From NCBI RefSeq assembly GCF_040564635.1, contig NZ_CP159837.1, forward strand, positions 2,173,001 to 2,237,000: 64,000 nucleotides of DNA, read 5' to 3'. Of the stretch, positions 26,492 to 34,532 are shown piece by piece; position 1 is the stretch's first letter, and the number at the start of each line of letters is the position of its first letter. A program made the translations under genes and the position numbers. The notes below the pieces were generated by a model. That model did not search any database. It was not told the DNA's origin and saw only the letters and a list, made by a program, of their open reading frames with translations. The DNA comes from Planktothricoides raciborskii GIHE-MW2 (GTDB lineage Bacteria > Cyanobacteriota > Cyanobacteriia > Cyanobacteriales > Laspinemataceae).

Positions 26492-26895
26492 GGCACAGAT
26501 AATCAAATTGAACAGACTCTTATTATCACTCTGGCTGTGTACCGCGAAACATGGCAGGGGATCTTCGTCAAGGAAATTTGTAAGTAAATTTGGCGATTCG
26601 GTCGAAGAGCGATCCGATCGAAGCGGAATCGGGAAGTTGCTGAGAGATTTTCGCGATACCTTGACGCGATCGGGAAGTTGCGCCAAACTTGACAAATAAT
26701 CCTTTATCGCTCTCCTAAATAATAAGTATTGTTAAGAAATCCGGGGTTGTGATTCAATTGATCTCAATCGATCTCAATTGATATTACGACCAGCCAAGCG
26801 GCCAGTCATTGACCGGAAATACCCCGGAGACTCGCTCGGAGAGCATTTCAATGGCACGAGGGCGGCCAATAATATCACTTTACTCAGCCAAACTT
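26492..26895. other. Divergent intergenic region, bioU / DUF2997 operon
   Basis: No gene recognised. The region contains a cluster of CAATTGAT and CAATCGATCT half-repeats at about 26753-26780, near the expected promoter of the rightward operon. Their regulatory role is unknown. Confidence 0.4.
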
Positions 26896-27105
26896 ATGGA
26901 AGAACTAGAATTTGTCATTTATCCCGATGGCCGAGTGGTCGAGAAAGTGACTGGCATTGTCGGTTCTTCTTGTGCAGAAGTCACCGCTGCACTGGAAGCC
27001 CAATTAGGAGTAGTTCTCAGTCAACAAACGACTTCAGAATTTTTTGCTCCTGTGGTGCAACAGTCAACGTCAGCGATCAACGTAGCAACTTATAGCGATT
27101 GGTGA
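26896..27105 (+). CDS. DUF2997 small protein
   Basis: From the ATG at 26896 this gives 69 residues beginning MEELEFVIYPDGRVVEKVTG, which is where DUF2997 proteins start. A longer frame from 26809 adds unconserved sequence. Conserved features are the short beta-rich N-terminus, then GSSCAEVTAALEAQLG. The function is unknown, but the gene is regularly found with a Ycf35-like gene and a ferredoxin gene in cyanobacteria, as here. It is the first gene of that set, 90 bases upstream of the second. Confidence 0.8.
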   Translation: MEELEFVIYPDGRVVEKVTGIVGSSCAEVTAALEAQLGVVLSQQTTSEFFAPVVQQSTSAINVATYSDW

Positions 27106-27195
27106 TTTTTCTTCTGAATCCGTGGTCTACGGATCGATTGCTTCATTTGTTCAGTGTTGTCCATTTAGATTCCATTCATTAAAAACCAACTCACT

Positions 27196-27582
27196 ATGTC
27201 TCATTTCAGCCAAATTAAAACCCAAATCCGCAACCTGTCCTCTTTGGAGTCTGCTTTATCGGATTTGGGGATCGACTGGAAATCTGGCCCAAGAGAAGTG
27301 CGAGGCTATCGCGGTCAAACCACTCAGGCGGAAATTGCGATCGCCCAAGACAATGGTTATGACATTGGCTTCCGTTGGAATGGCCAAGAATATGAATTAG
27401 TTGCTGATTTGCAATATTGGCAGCAAAATTTAACGGTGAATGGTTTCTTAAATCAAGTCACCCAACGTTATGCCTACCATACGGTGATGAATGAAACTGC
27501 CAAGCAAGGGTTTCAAGTAGCGGAAACCCAAAAGCAAGCGGATGGTTCCATCCGTCTGGTGTTGCAACGCTGGGCAAGCTAA
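27196..27582 (+). CDS. ycf35: Ycf35-like protein (DUF1257)
   Basis: A 128-residue soluble protein starting MSHFSQIKTQIRNLSSLESAL, the hallmark opening of Ycf35, which is also encoded in red-algal plastids. The body alternates strands (GYDIGFRWNGQEYELVADLQYW) with a C-terminal YHTVMNETAKQGFQVAE. The biochemical role is unknown. Its stop codon overlaps the ATG of the ferredoxin gene (TAATG at 27580-27584), so they are translated together, suggesting a shared redox or biogenesis task. Confidence 0.88.
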   Translation: MSHFSQIKTQIRNLSSLESALSDLGIDWKSGPREVRGYRGQTTQAEIAIAQDNGYDIGFRWNGQEYELVADLQYWQQNLTVNGFLNQVTQRYAYHTVMNETAKQGFQVAETQKQADGSIRLVLQRWAS

Positions 27583-28040
27583 TGGCTGAGTTTTTTGACC
27601 ATGAACCCCAGGAAACACCCGAACGGTCTGGTTTTGAACCAGAGTTAGGGGGAGTATTTCGCGATGCCCCGGAACGGTCTGGACTGGAACCGGAATTAGG
27701 CGGAACCCTCCGCCAAAAAGGGGTATATGTGGATGAACAAACTTGTATTGGTTGCAAGTATTGTTCCCATGTAGCGCGAAATACGTTTTACATTGAACCT
27801 GATTATGGTCGTTCCCGTGTAATTCGCCAAGATGCGGACCCGGAAGAGTTGATTCAAGAAGCCATTGATACTTGTCCGGTTGATTGTATCCATTGGGTTG
27901 ATTATACGGAGTTAAAAGAACTCGAAGCCGAACGTCAATATCAGGTGGTGATGCCACTCGGTTTTCCGATGGATAAAGCCGCGTCGGCGATCGGTCAACG
28001 TCGGAAAAAACAACAGTCTAAACGACGAAAGTCTAGTTAA
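27582..28040 (+). CDS. 4Fe-4S ferredoxin with duplicated N-terminal motif
   Basis: A 152-residue protein. The iron-sulfur domain (about residues 46-105) has CIGCKYCSHVARNTF and a distal CPVDCIHWVDY, ligating a single 4Fe-4S cluster in the bacterial-ferredoxin style; the family is typical of cyanobacteria. The N-terminus holds two copies of PERSGxEPELGG (around residues 12 and 28), and the C-terminus is a basic tail (KKQQSKRRKSS). It is probably an electron carrier for an unidentified partner, linked by operon to the DUF2997 and Ycf35-like proteins. A hairpin terminator follows immediately. Confidence 0.88.
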   Translation: MAEFFDHEPQETPERSGFEPELGGVFRDAPERSGLEPELGGTLRQKGVYVDEQTCIGCKYCSHVARNTFYIEPDYGRSRVIRQDADPEELIQEAIDTCPVDCIHWVDYTELKELEAERQYQVVMPLGFPMDKAASAIGQRRKKQQSKRRKSS

Positions 28041-28048
28041 TTCAAAAT

Positions 28049-28083
28049 AAAAACCGGGTTTCTTGAAGAAACCCGGTTTTTTT
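28049..28083 (+). terminator. Hairpin terminator built from the CCGGGTTTC repeat
   Basis: AAAAACCGGGTTTCT, loop TGA, then AGAAACCCGGTTTTTTT: a 15-base stem followed by a T run, 8 bases after the ferredoxin stop. The stem is a member of the window-wide CCCGGTTTC palindrome family, which shows that these repeats can serve as terminators. Confidence 0.8.
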
Positions 28084-28112
28084 CTATCTACCGATTCAAA
28101 AAATTCAAAACT

Positions 28113-28391
28113 TTATTTCAGTGGACTATGTTCGGCTAAGATTTTTTCTACTCTCGCTTCATCTACTCTCGCTAATATGTTCTCAGCTTCCTTTTGATCC
28201 CGAAGCGTTTTCGCCAGACTAAATGATGACCCTATGGTAAAAACTAAACCCATGCCCATATAACCTTTAATCCAGTTATCCACAGGTAGATAGAAGATCC
28301 CCACTGTCATGCTCGATATGGCAATCATAAAAGAAGCCCAAACCTGAAAAATCCAAGCATTTGTATCTTTTTGCGCCACAATTGTTTTCAT
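28113..28391 (-). CDS. YiaA/YiaB-like two-helix membrane protein
   Basis: A 92-residue inner-membrane protein with two hydrophobic helices (WIFQVWASFMIAISSMTVGI and YMGMGLVFTIGSSFSLA) joined by the short loop typical of the YiaAB two-helix domain, and a charged cytosolic C-terminus (DQKEAENILARVDEAR). The biochemical function of the family is unknown. It converges on the ferredoxin operon and shares the intervening terminator hairpin. Confidence 0.8.
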   Translation of the reverse strand: MKTIVAQKDTNAWIFQVWASFMIAISSMTVGIFYLPVDNWIKGYMGMGLVFTIGSSFSLAKTLRDQKEAENILARVDEARVEKILAEHSPLK

Positions 28392-28685
28392 AGGTTCTTT
28401 CCTGGAAGTGAAAAAATGAGAAGAAAATTGCGTTTTGAGGGAATTTGATTAACTGAACTAGATTAACTGAACTAAATTAAAAGAATTTATCCGTATCTTC
28501 CCCAACCCCTCAAAAAATTATCTGTTTTCTCCAGTATTTCCTATGGGAAATAGGTCGCCCAATTTCCTATGACAGTTTGTTGACTGGCATAAGTATATAA
28601 TTTAGATTACATATTAGATATATTTTAATTACTGGTTATATTTTGGCAATGAAAGCGGGGCGACTGATGCTTCCTCGTCACCACT

Positions 28686-28778
28686 AAAGAGAAAAGAGAA
28701 AAGAGAAAAGAGAAAAGAGAAAAGAGAAAAGAGAAAAGAAAAAAGAGAAAAGAGAAAAGAGAAAAGAGAAAAGAAATT
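28686..28778. repeat. Seven-base microsatellite (AGAGAAA)n
   Basis: About thirteen tandem copies of AGAGAAA with one variant near 28740, followed by a polypyrimidine track of CCTCTAT units to about 28830. Together these form complementary purine and pyrimidine tracts that could fold back on each other. No gene lies in 28392-28870. Confidence 0.9.
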
Positions 28779-28870
28779 TTCCTCTATCCTCTTTCCTCTA
28801 TCCTCTATTCTCTATCCTCTATCCTCTATGCTATGAACCTCAATTTTATCGGGGTTGAGGTGCGATCGCC

Positions 28871-29959
28871 TCACTTGACCGCAGGCAAATCACCAATATA
28901 AATGCCTAATGCGCGGGCAGTATGCACTAAACCAGAATCGGGATTGACTGGCTGAGTGCCTTTGTGGAAGACATCATCCAGTGACACACTGACCACCTCT
29001 CCATTTTGCCAAGCCACCATCCGTCCGTATCGCTCTTCGGCAATCAAATCCACTGCTGCTTTGCCAAACGCTGTAGCGAGGAGGCGATCGAATGCCGAAG
29101 GCACCCCACCCCGTTGGACGTGACCGAGCACCGTGACTCGGGCTTCGATTGAGTTGCCACTGACCCGGCAAATTTCATCAGCCACATATTCACCAATTCC
29201 CCGCAGCCGGAGTTCACCGTGAGAGTCGGTATAATAACGAGATTCCCCAGCAGAGGTTTTCGCCCCTTCCGCGACGACCACGATCGCGAATTTCCGACCC
29301 CAGCGATCGCTCAATTCAGAAATTTTCTTACAAACATTTTCAATCGAGTAAGGAATTTCCGGCAATAAAATGCAATCGGCGCCCCCGGCTATTCCCGCGT
29401 GCAAGGCCAAATGACCGGCATCTCGGCCCATCACTTCCACCACCATGACGCGATCGTGACTTGCCGCCGTAAAGGTCAAGCGATACAAAGCATCTACAAT
29501 GGTATTCACCGCCGTATCAAATCCCACGGATCTTTCAGTCAGGGCCACATCATTATCAATGGTTTTCGGCACTCCCACCAGATTCCAATTTCCTTTAGCG
29601 GCCAGTTGAGATAAAATCGCTAAACTGCCATCACCACCAACTCCAATCAAGGCATCCAAACCTAAATCTCGATAACCCGCAATTACTTGATCCGCATTCG
29701 CTTCCGTATCTCCTTTATTAATTGATCCCAAAATCGTACCACCGGCACTCAGCAAAGGATCAATTCCTCTTAAGTCCAGACCGTGGACGTTTAACACCAC
29801 CGATTTCCGCTCAATTAAACCCTGAGTAGCGTAGACAATTCCTAGCACTTCCCAATCATAAGTCAGGGTGGCGTGACTCACCACCGCACGAATGACCGCA
29901 TTTAATCCAGGACAATCTCCACCACTGGTCAGAATTCCAATTCTTTTGCGAGTTTTCAT
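28871..29959 (-). CDS. pfkA: 6-phosphofructokinase
   Basis: A 362-residue cytosolic kinase that phosphorylates fructose 6-phosphate to the 1,6-bisphosphate in glycolysis. Motifs: GILTSGGDCPGLNAVIR (nucleotide loop), GVGGDGSLAI, VPKTIDNDV (catalytic), MGRDAGHLAL and LGHVQRGG. The pair GGDGS plus PKTIDND combines a nucleotide-type Gly with the Lys otherwise seen in pyrophosphate enzymes, a known pattern for cyanobacterial PfkA. Phosphoryl-donor choice therefore should not be assumed from E. coli. The gene is intact and monocistronic, followed by the AGAGAAA microsatellite. Confidence 0.95.
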   Translation of the reverse strand: MKTRKRIGILTSGGDCPGLNAVIRAVVSHATLTYDWEVLGIVYATQGLIERKSVVLNVHGLDLRGIDPLLSAGGTILGSINKGDTEANADQVIAGYRDLGLDALIGVGGDGSLAILSQLAAKGNWNLVGVPKTIDNDVALTERSVGFDTAVNTIVDALYRLTFTAASHDRVMVVEVMGRDAGHLALHAGIAGGADCILLPEIPYSIENVCKKISELSDRWGRKFAIVVVAEGAKTSAGESRYYTDSHGELRLRGIGEYVADEICRVSGNSIEARVTVLGHVQRGGVPSAFDRLLATAFGKAAVDLIAEERYGRMVAWQNGEVVSVSLDDVFHKGTQPVNPDSGLVHTARALGIYIGDLPAVK

Positions 29960-30209
29960 ACAGTTCCCACTGAATTAATCAACTTTCTTTGTTGAGAATA
30001 AACTAAACAAACACTTTACGATCGGAGTCTGTAGTAAATTCAGATTTAATAATTTCTTTTAAAAAATTTAATATTTTCTTCAGATATTCTCTGGATTTAA
30101 CTTATTGCGTTTGATGACCAAATTTTATAGAACCAATTATGCTTATAGTACCAGAAAAAGTTAGATTAGTCACATAAAATATGCTCAATATTATAGATAT
30201 TTGCTGACA

Positions 30210-30348
30210 AAAAATATTTGTTGTTGGTTATTTGTTGTTGGTTATTTGTTGTTGGTTATTTGTTGTTAGTTATTTGTTGTTGGTTATTTGTTGTTGGTTA
30301 TTTGTTGTTAGTTATTTGTTGTTGGTTATTTGTTGTTGGTTATTTGTT
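30210..30348. repeat. Fourteen-base tandem repeat (TATTTGTTGTTGGT)n
   Basis: About ten tandem copies with occasional G-to-A variants (TTAGT in place of TTGGT). The array lies between pfkA and the tRNA-Ser gene. No gene is seen in 29960-30497. Confidence 0.9.
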
Positions 30349-30497
30349 ATAGTCTAATCCTCGGCTCCGCCGCTCCGACGCCGCATTCTCCGCTCCAGAA
30401 GCCCATTCCGCAAGGCCGGAAAAAAAATCTGCAAAATTTTTTGGCATTAAGCGATCGCTTTTCCAAATCTTGTGCTATGATAATTTACGGTCAGCCT

Positions 30498-30589
30498 GGA
30501 GAGGTGGCTGAGGGGTTGAAAGCGGCAGATTGCTAATCTGTTGTACGGCAGGTAACTCCGTACCGAGGGTTCGAATCCCTCCCTCTCCG
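30498..30589 (+). tRNA. tRNA-Ser (anticodon GCU)
   Basis: A 92-base cloverleaf with a long variable arm, typical of serine tRNAs. The acceptor stem GGAGAGG pairs with CCTCTCC, the discriminator is G, and the T loop reads GGTTCGAATCC. The anticodon loop TTGCTAA gives GCU at 30532-30534. CCA is not encoded. A terminator hairpin follows. Confidence 0.95.
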
Positions 30590-30603
30590 TAAAATAAGCA
30601 CTG

Positions 30604-30638
30604 AAAAACCCCGGCTCACAATGAGTCGGGGTTTTTTT
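30604..30638 (+). terminator. Rho-independent terminator after tRNA-Ser
   Basis: AAAACCCCGGCTCA, loop CAA, TGAGTCGGGGTTTTTTT: a stem of about 13 pairs followed by seven T, 15 bases after the tRNA. Confidence 0.85.
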
Positions 30639-30675
30639 ATGTCTGCTTTAAACCATGATTTAAACTATGAACCGC

Positions 30676-31611
30676 TTAGACTTCGGCCATTGCGGTATTC
30701 ACCTGTTGGCAGACAAATGGCAAAATGGCTTCGTTCTTACTTTGGGCTTTGCCTTCGGTAAAGACAATTAGCAAGAAAGGACGGCGATCGGGTAACTCAA
30801 TATACGCCGCATCATGGCGAACTTGGCTCGTGAAACCAGCTTTTGACCAGAGTTTTGCCTCTAGGGGCAAACCCCCACCGAGAAAACCTGTGACTTGATT
30901 TTCCGGGTCGGCGACTAAATCTTCGCGATCGAGACTACGTTTCATTAGTTGCATCATCGCTTGTGATGCCCCAGAGGAAACGGCGACTCCGCCTAAAATA
31001 CTATGCATCAGACGGGCGGTGGCATCGGTGGTTAACATATTCCGATTTTCCATTAGTTCGCCGAGAAAGGCTCGTTCTCGACCATAGGGGCCATCACACC
31101 AGGTTTTCTGATTAATATTCACCGATTCAAGTTCGGGCCATCCCAGAGACTTGAAATAACGATTGACAATATTGCGTTGAGATTTCCAGGTTTCCAATGG
31201 GCCAGGGGGTAATTCCGGGCCGCTGGTGGTGCCGGTTAAAATATCCACGACTAAACTGGTGGCATCATTGCTGGAGTCAACGATCATATCCCGCACGGCT
31301 CTTTGTAGTTCCGCTGACGGGGTAATCATGTTTTTGTCCAGCCATTCATACACGGCCACCAGATAAAATAGTTTGACAATACTCGCGGGATAGATGCGAT
31401 CGCTCCCACGATAGCTAAAGCCCCGAATGGGATGACTCCAAAACGCTTGTGGACTCAAAGCCCCGCCGGTATTGACGGGAACCGGAGGATCGTAAACAAT
31501 CCAAGTCATAGCAATTTGATTGCGGGCTAATTCGGGGAATTGCGCCCAAGTCGCCTCTAAAATGCGACTACCCAAGTTTTCTAGTGTTTGATCTTTACGA
31601 AAAAATGTCAT
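30676..31611 (-). CDS. Class A beta-lactamase-like serine hydrolase
   Basis: A 311-residue protein of the penicillin-binding-protein/beta-lactamase fold. The active-site motifs are SxxK in YPASIVKLFYL, an SxN-type SSNDATSLV, and a KxG-like element in SKAGFTSQ. No signal peptide is visible at the N-terminus (MTFFRKDQTLENLG), so it may act in the cytosol or be exported by another route. Cyanobacterial members of this group are not necessarily antibiotic-resistance enzymes. Its neighbour on the opposite strand is an NlpC/P60 peptidoglycan peptidase, which would fit a cell-wall role. Confidence 0.8.
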   Translation of the reverse strand: MTFFRKDQTLENLGSRILEATWAQFPELARNQIAMTWIVYDPPVPVNTGGALSPQAFWSHPIRGFSYRGSDRIYPASIVKLFYLVAVYEWLDKNMITPSAELQRAVRDMIVDSSNDATSLVVDILTGTTSGPELPPGPLETWKSQRNIVNRYFKSLGWPELESVNINQKTWCDGPYGRERAFLGELMENRNMLTTDATARLMHSILGGVAVSSGASQAMMQLMKRSLDREDLVADPENQVTGFLGGGLPLEAKLWSKAGFTSQVRHDAAYIELPDRRPFLLIVFTEGKAQSKNEAILPFVCQQVNTAMAEV

Positions 31612-31671
31612 AAGAAAGTAAATTCACGATAATTTTAGTAGGGTAAACATTGCCCACCCTATCGCCTACAG

Positions 31672-32397
31672 ATGCATAACAGACAACAACAATATCGCTG
31701 TCAGATAAATCTGAATCTCTATGATTCTCCCAACTGCGAATCTTTAGCCACCCAAGCAGCAGCGGGTCGTCTTGTGCGAATTGTACTCCCAGAGGTGGAT
31801 CGCTTAGATGATCTAAAAAATGATCTAAAAAATGATCGACCAATTAAAGTACAACTTTGTGAAGATGACTATCCGGGTTGGTTAAAAAGTGATGACATCA
31901 TCCACCTGAAACCGACGGAGGAAGTTTATCAGCCACCGATTTTATCCACCGATGAAATTCAAGCCAGACTGCCTGGGGCGATCGCTTTTACTCAAGCGGC
32001 TATGCAGCAACCGAATTATTATCTGTGGGGGGGAACTGTTGGGCCAAATTATGATTGTTCGGGATTGATGCAAGCGGCTTTTGCTAGTGTGGGCATTCAA
32101 TTGCCTAGAGATGCTTACCAACAAGCTGCTTTTACTCAAGCAATTTCTCTGGAGGAGTTGCAACCGGGGGATTTAGTGTTTTTTGGTTCGGCGGTAAAAA
32201 TTACCCATGTGGGTTTGTATTTAGGTGAAGGACGTTATATTCATAGTTCCGGTCGGGAAAACGGGCGAAATGGGATTGCGATCGATGTTTTGTCCCCAGA
32301 AGGCGATCGCGTCACCCAACATTATTATGGCATTTTGCGGGGTGCAGGTCGGGTCATTGCCAGTTATCAACCACAAGAACAACCACAGAACGATTAA
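31672..32397 (+). CDS. NlpC/P60 peptidoglycan endopeptidase with SH3-like N-terminus
   Basis: A 241-residue protein. The first 90 residues form an SH3b-like module (QQYRCQINLNLYDSPNCESLA). It contains a small internal duplication (DDLKNDLKNDRP). The rest is the cysteine peptidase domain, with catalytic Cys in YDCSGLMQAAF, His in ITHVGLYLG and a third polar residue at YIHSSG. It resembles cyanobacterial gamma-D-glutamyl-diamino-acid endopeptidases, which cleave peptidoglycan stem peptides in recycling. There is no signal peptide, consistent with a cytosolic recycling role. It is divergent from the beta-lactamase-like gene. Confidence 0.88.
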   Translation: MHNRQQQYRCQINLNLYDSPNCESLATQAAAGRLVRIVLPEVDRLDDLKNDLKNDRPIKVQLCEDDYPGWLKSDDIIHLKPTEEVYQPPILSTDEIQARLPGAIAFTQAAMQQPNYYLWGGTVGPNYDCSGLMQAAFASVGIQLPRDAYQQAAFTQAISLEELQPGDLVFFGSAVKITHVGLYLGEGRYIHSSGRENGRNGIAIDVLSPEGDRVTQHYYGILRGAGRVIASYQPQEQPQND

Positions 32398-32418
32398 ACA
32401 TTTTTCAGATTAAACCGG

Positions 32419-33288
32419 CTAACTGGTTTTCTCGAAAATCATCAAATGTTGCTGCGGTAAAATATCCTTAGTTTCTCGCCAAACCAAACCCACCGCTTGC
32501 ATTTCTTTCTTCACCTGTGCTTCGGTCATCTTATGTAATGGCTTAATCATAATCAAGGGATTTTCTTTCCGATATTCCACCAAAACTACTCTGCCACCAA
32601 CTTTCATCCCCTGAATAATTCCTTCGATCATTTCTCTGGGATAGGCAAACTCATGGTAAGCATCCACCATTAAGGCTAAATCTACCGTATATTCGGGTAG
32701 GTTAGGATTGGTTTCGGTGCCTAAAATAGTTTGGACATTTTCAATTTTATTTTCTTTTTTGAGAAACTCCAGAATGTCGATCATTTCTGGTTGAATATCT
32801 ACCGCGAGCACTTTGCCCTGAGAAACTAAAGGACTAATTCTAAAACTAAAATAACCCGTTCCCGCCCCAATATCAGCGACAATATCTGTCGGTTGCAAAT
32901 CAAGGGCATTAATCAGTTTTTGCGGCTGTTCTTCGGTTTCTCGACTGGATCTTTCTAACCAACCAGCCCCTCGGTGTCCCATAACTTGAGCAATTTCTCG
33001 ACCCATGTAAAATTTGCCAATGCCGTCAGGGTCGTGAACCGTCCGCTGTTCATAATGTGCATAAATTCCAGAATCCGCGAAATTGCTACGCAACGCTTCC
33101 GCGATCGCCGTTGTTTCTAAGGCGCAACCATTGCCGATAAAAATAATCAGCGGCGTCAATAAAATTAGTAGAATTTGGTAGGGGCGAAGCATTCGGGCGA
33201 ATAATCTCTGGGAAAAAGCCAAAAATTTATTCCCCGAATGCTTCGCCCCTAGATTTTTTTTATTCCCTGAAAATAATTGATTTTTCAT
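32419..33288 (-). CDS. SAM methyltransferase-like protein with hydrophobic N-terminus
   Basis: A class I methyltransferase domain (about residues 100-289 of the 289-residue frame) with SAM motif DIVADIGAGTGYFSFRI, acidic VLAVDIQPEM, and LALMVDAYHEF. Ahead of it lies a hydrophobic segment (LLILLTPLIIFIGNGCALE) that could be a signal anchor or lipoprotein signal. The 5' part overlaps a GGGGCGAAGCATTC palindrome (33177-33254). The longer frame from 33288 translates through that repeat, whereas an ATG at 33192 lies inside it (MLRPYQILL). Either way the repeat contributes the N-terminus. The substrate is unknown. Confidence 0.7.
   Translation of the reverse strand: MKNQLFSGNKKNLGAKHSGNKFLAFSQRLFARMLRPYQILLILLTPLIIFIGNGCALETTAIAEALRSNFADSGIYAHYEQRTVHDPDGIGKFYMGREIAQVMGHRGAGWLERSSRETEEQPQKLINALDLQPTDIVADIGAGTGYFSFRISPLVSQGKVLAVDIQPEMIDILEFLKKENKIENVQTILGTETNPNLPEYTVDLALMVDAYHEFAYPREMIEGIIQGMKVGGRVVLVEYRKENPLIMIKPLHKMTEAQVKKEMQAVGLVWRETKDILPQQHLMIFEKTS
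33177..33254. repeat. GTAGGGGCGAAGCATTCGGG palindrome inside a gene's 5' end
   Basis: The left arm GGGGCGAAGCATTCGGG pairs with CCCCGAATGCTTCGCCCC about 45 bases away, around a loop containing AATAATCTCTGGG. It lies within the first 40 codons of the methyltransferase-like gene. Confidence 0.85.
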
Positions 33289-33335
33289 TGTTTTTGGTTA
33301 TTTTAAATTACATCAATTCAATCGATTTTAATTGG

Positions 33336-34313
33336 TTAAAATTTTGCCACAAAATTGGATAACCATTCCAATAAATTTAACTTGTGGATCACAATTTGTC
33401 TAGCTTCGGCGATCGCCTCTTTAGCCTCATACCAAGCATCGGGAGTTGCCGTCACTTCTTGGATAAATTGAATGCCTTTTTCATCCAAACTGGGCAACCG
33501 GAGAAAACTACCCGGAGGCAATAATTTATCAGGGGCGGTTCCCCCGTAATAAATCGGTAAACACCAACATAATAAAGCATCCCATAACTTTTCCGTCACA
33601 TACCAATCATTCTCCGCATAATTTTCTATAGTCAGATTATAATAATAAGGAGCCATACCATGCCACTTATTGCCCAAACTGCCACAAGATTTAGTCCAGT
33701 CGGGCAAATTGCGACCATATAAATCAACATCCAATTGAGAATTGACTAAAGACTGCATGAAGTCAAACCGTTTTTGATGAGTTACAGCCCGGTTTACCCC
33801 GGAAACAATCCAACTACAAGGTTTAGTTTTTTCCGGCGATTCTAGGTCATTCAAATCCCGAAATTCATTTAACAGATACCAAATTGCTGGCATATAATCC
33901 GGTTGCGGGGCATAGTCATCAGGACCAGAAATATACGCACAATATTTTTTAGCAGATTGATAGTGGCGAATGGTGCGCGGCAACACTTCATCAAGAGGCG
34001 GTTCGCGCCAAAGAAAAATACAGCGTTCTTTGGGAACTCCCCGCAATTTGGCTTGCATTTCTGCCAGTTCTTGTTGATAGCGTTTTTCTTTTTGTGGCGC
34101 TTTTAAATAAGACCAAGGTTTAGGATATTCGGGACGACTTGGCCAAGTAAAAAAGTTATAAAATAGTAAAAAATCTGGCTGAGGATGCGGGGCCAACATT
34201 TGCACATTACCCCACTGCCCAAATGGATTAGGGGTTTGATGCCATAACCAATCCGCTGCACTGGGATTAAGTTTGGGGTAACTGCTAATCATGCCGATAA
34301 TTTTTTTGCTCAT
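33336..34313 (-). CDS. Glycosyltransferase family 10 (fucosyltransferase-like)
   Basis: From the ATG at 34313 the protein has 325 residues; an in-frame GTG eight codons upstream is a weaker start. The C-terminal half carries the GT10 signature YNLTIENYAENDWYVTEKLW followed by DALLCWCLPIYYGG, the donor-binding region of alpha-1,3-fucosyltransferase-type enzymes. The N-terminal half (FYNFFTWPSRPEYP, IFLWREPPLDEV) would bind the acceptor. It probably adds a deoxyhexose to a surface glycan. The gene lies alone between the methyltransferase-like gene and the peptide-export locus; a link to the latter is not evident. Confidence 0.8.
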   Translation of the reverse strand: MSKKIIGMISSYPKLNPSAADWLWHQTPNPFGQWGNVQMLAPHPQPDFLLFYNFFTWPSRPEYPKPWSYLKAPQKEKRYQQELAEMQAKLRGVPKERCIFLWREPPLDEVLPRTIRHYQSAKKYCAYISGPDDYAPQPDYMPAIWYLLNEFRDLNDLESPEKTKPCSWIVSGVNRAVTHQKRFDFMQSLVNSQLDVDLYGRNLPDWTKSCGSLGNKWHGMAPYYYNLTIENYAENDWYVTEKLWDALLCWCLPIYYGGTAPDKLLPPGSFLRLPSLDEKGIQFIQEVTATPDAWYEAKEAIAEARQIVIHKLNLLEWLSNFVAKF

Positions 34314-34417
34314 TTTCTGCTGCCTATTTTTAATCACAATATTTAGGTTTCAGTATTCAGCCTTTAATCATAGCATCAAGCCACTTTTAATATTACCATT
34401 AATGATTGTTGCCTGCG

Positions 34418-34515
34418 AAAAAGAAACCGGGTTTCTGCGACAATTTTGGTTTTTTAACAAAGAATTTTCTAAGAAACCCGGTTTCTGGGTCTCGGTTTCT
34501 GGGTCCCCGTTTCTG
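34418..34515. repeat. AGAAACCGGGTTTCT repeats with GCGACAATTTT spacer
   Basis: Palindromic copies at 34420-34436 and about 34472-34490, plus half copies to 34515. A related arrangement (same GCGACAATTTT spacer and outward copies) is found at 40086-40155, so the two flank the peptide-export locus on both sides. Confidence 0.8.
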
Positions 34516-34532
34516 GTTTCCCCCCGAATTGC

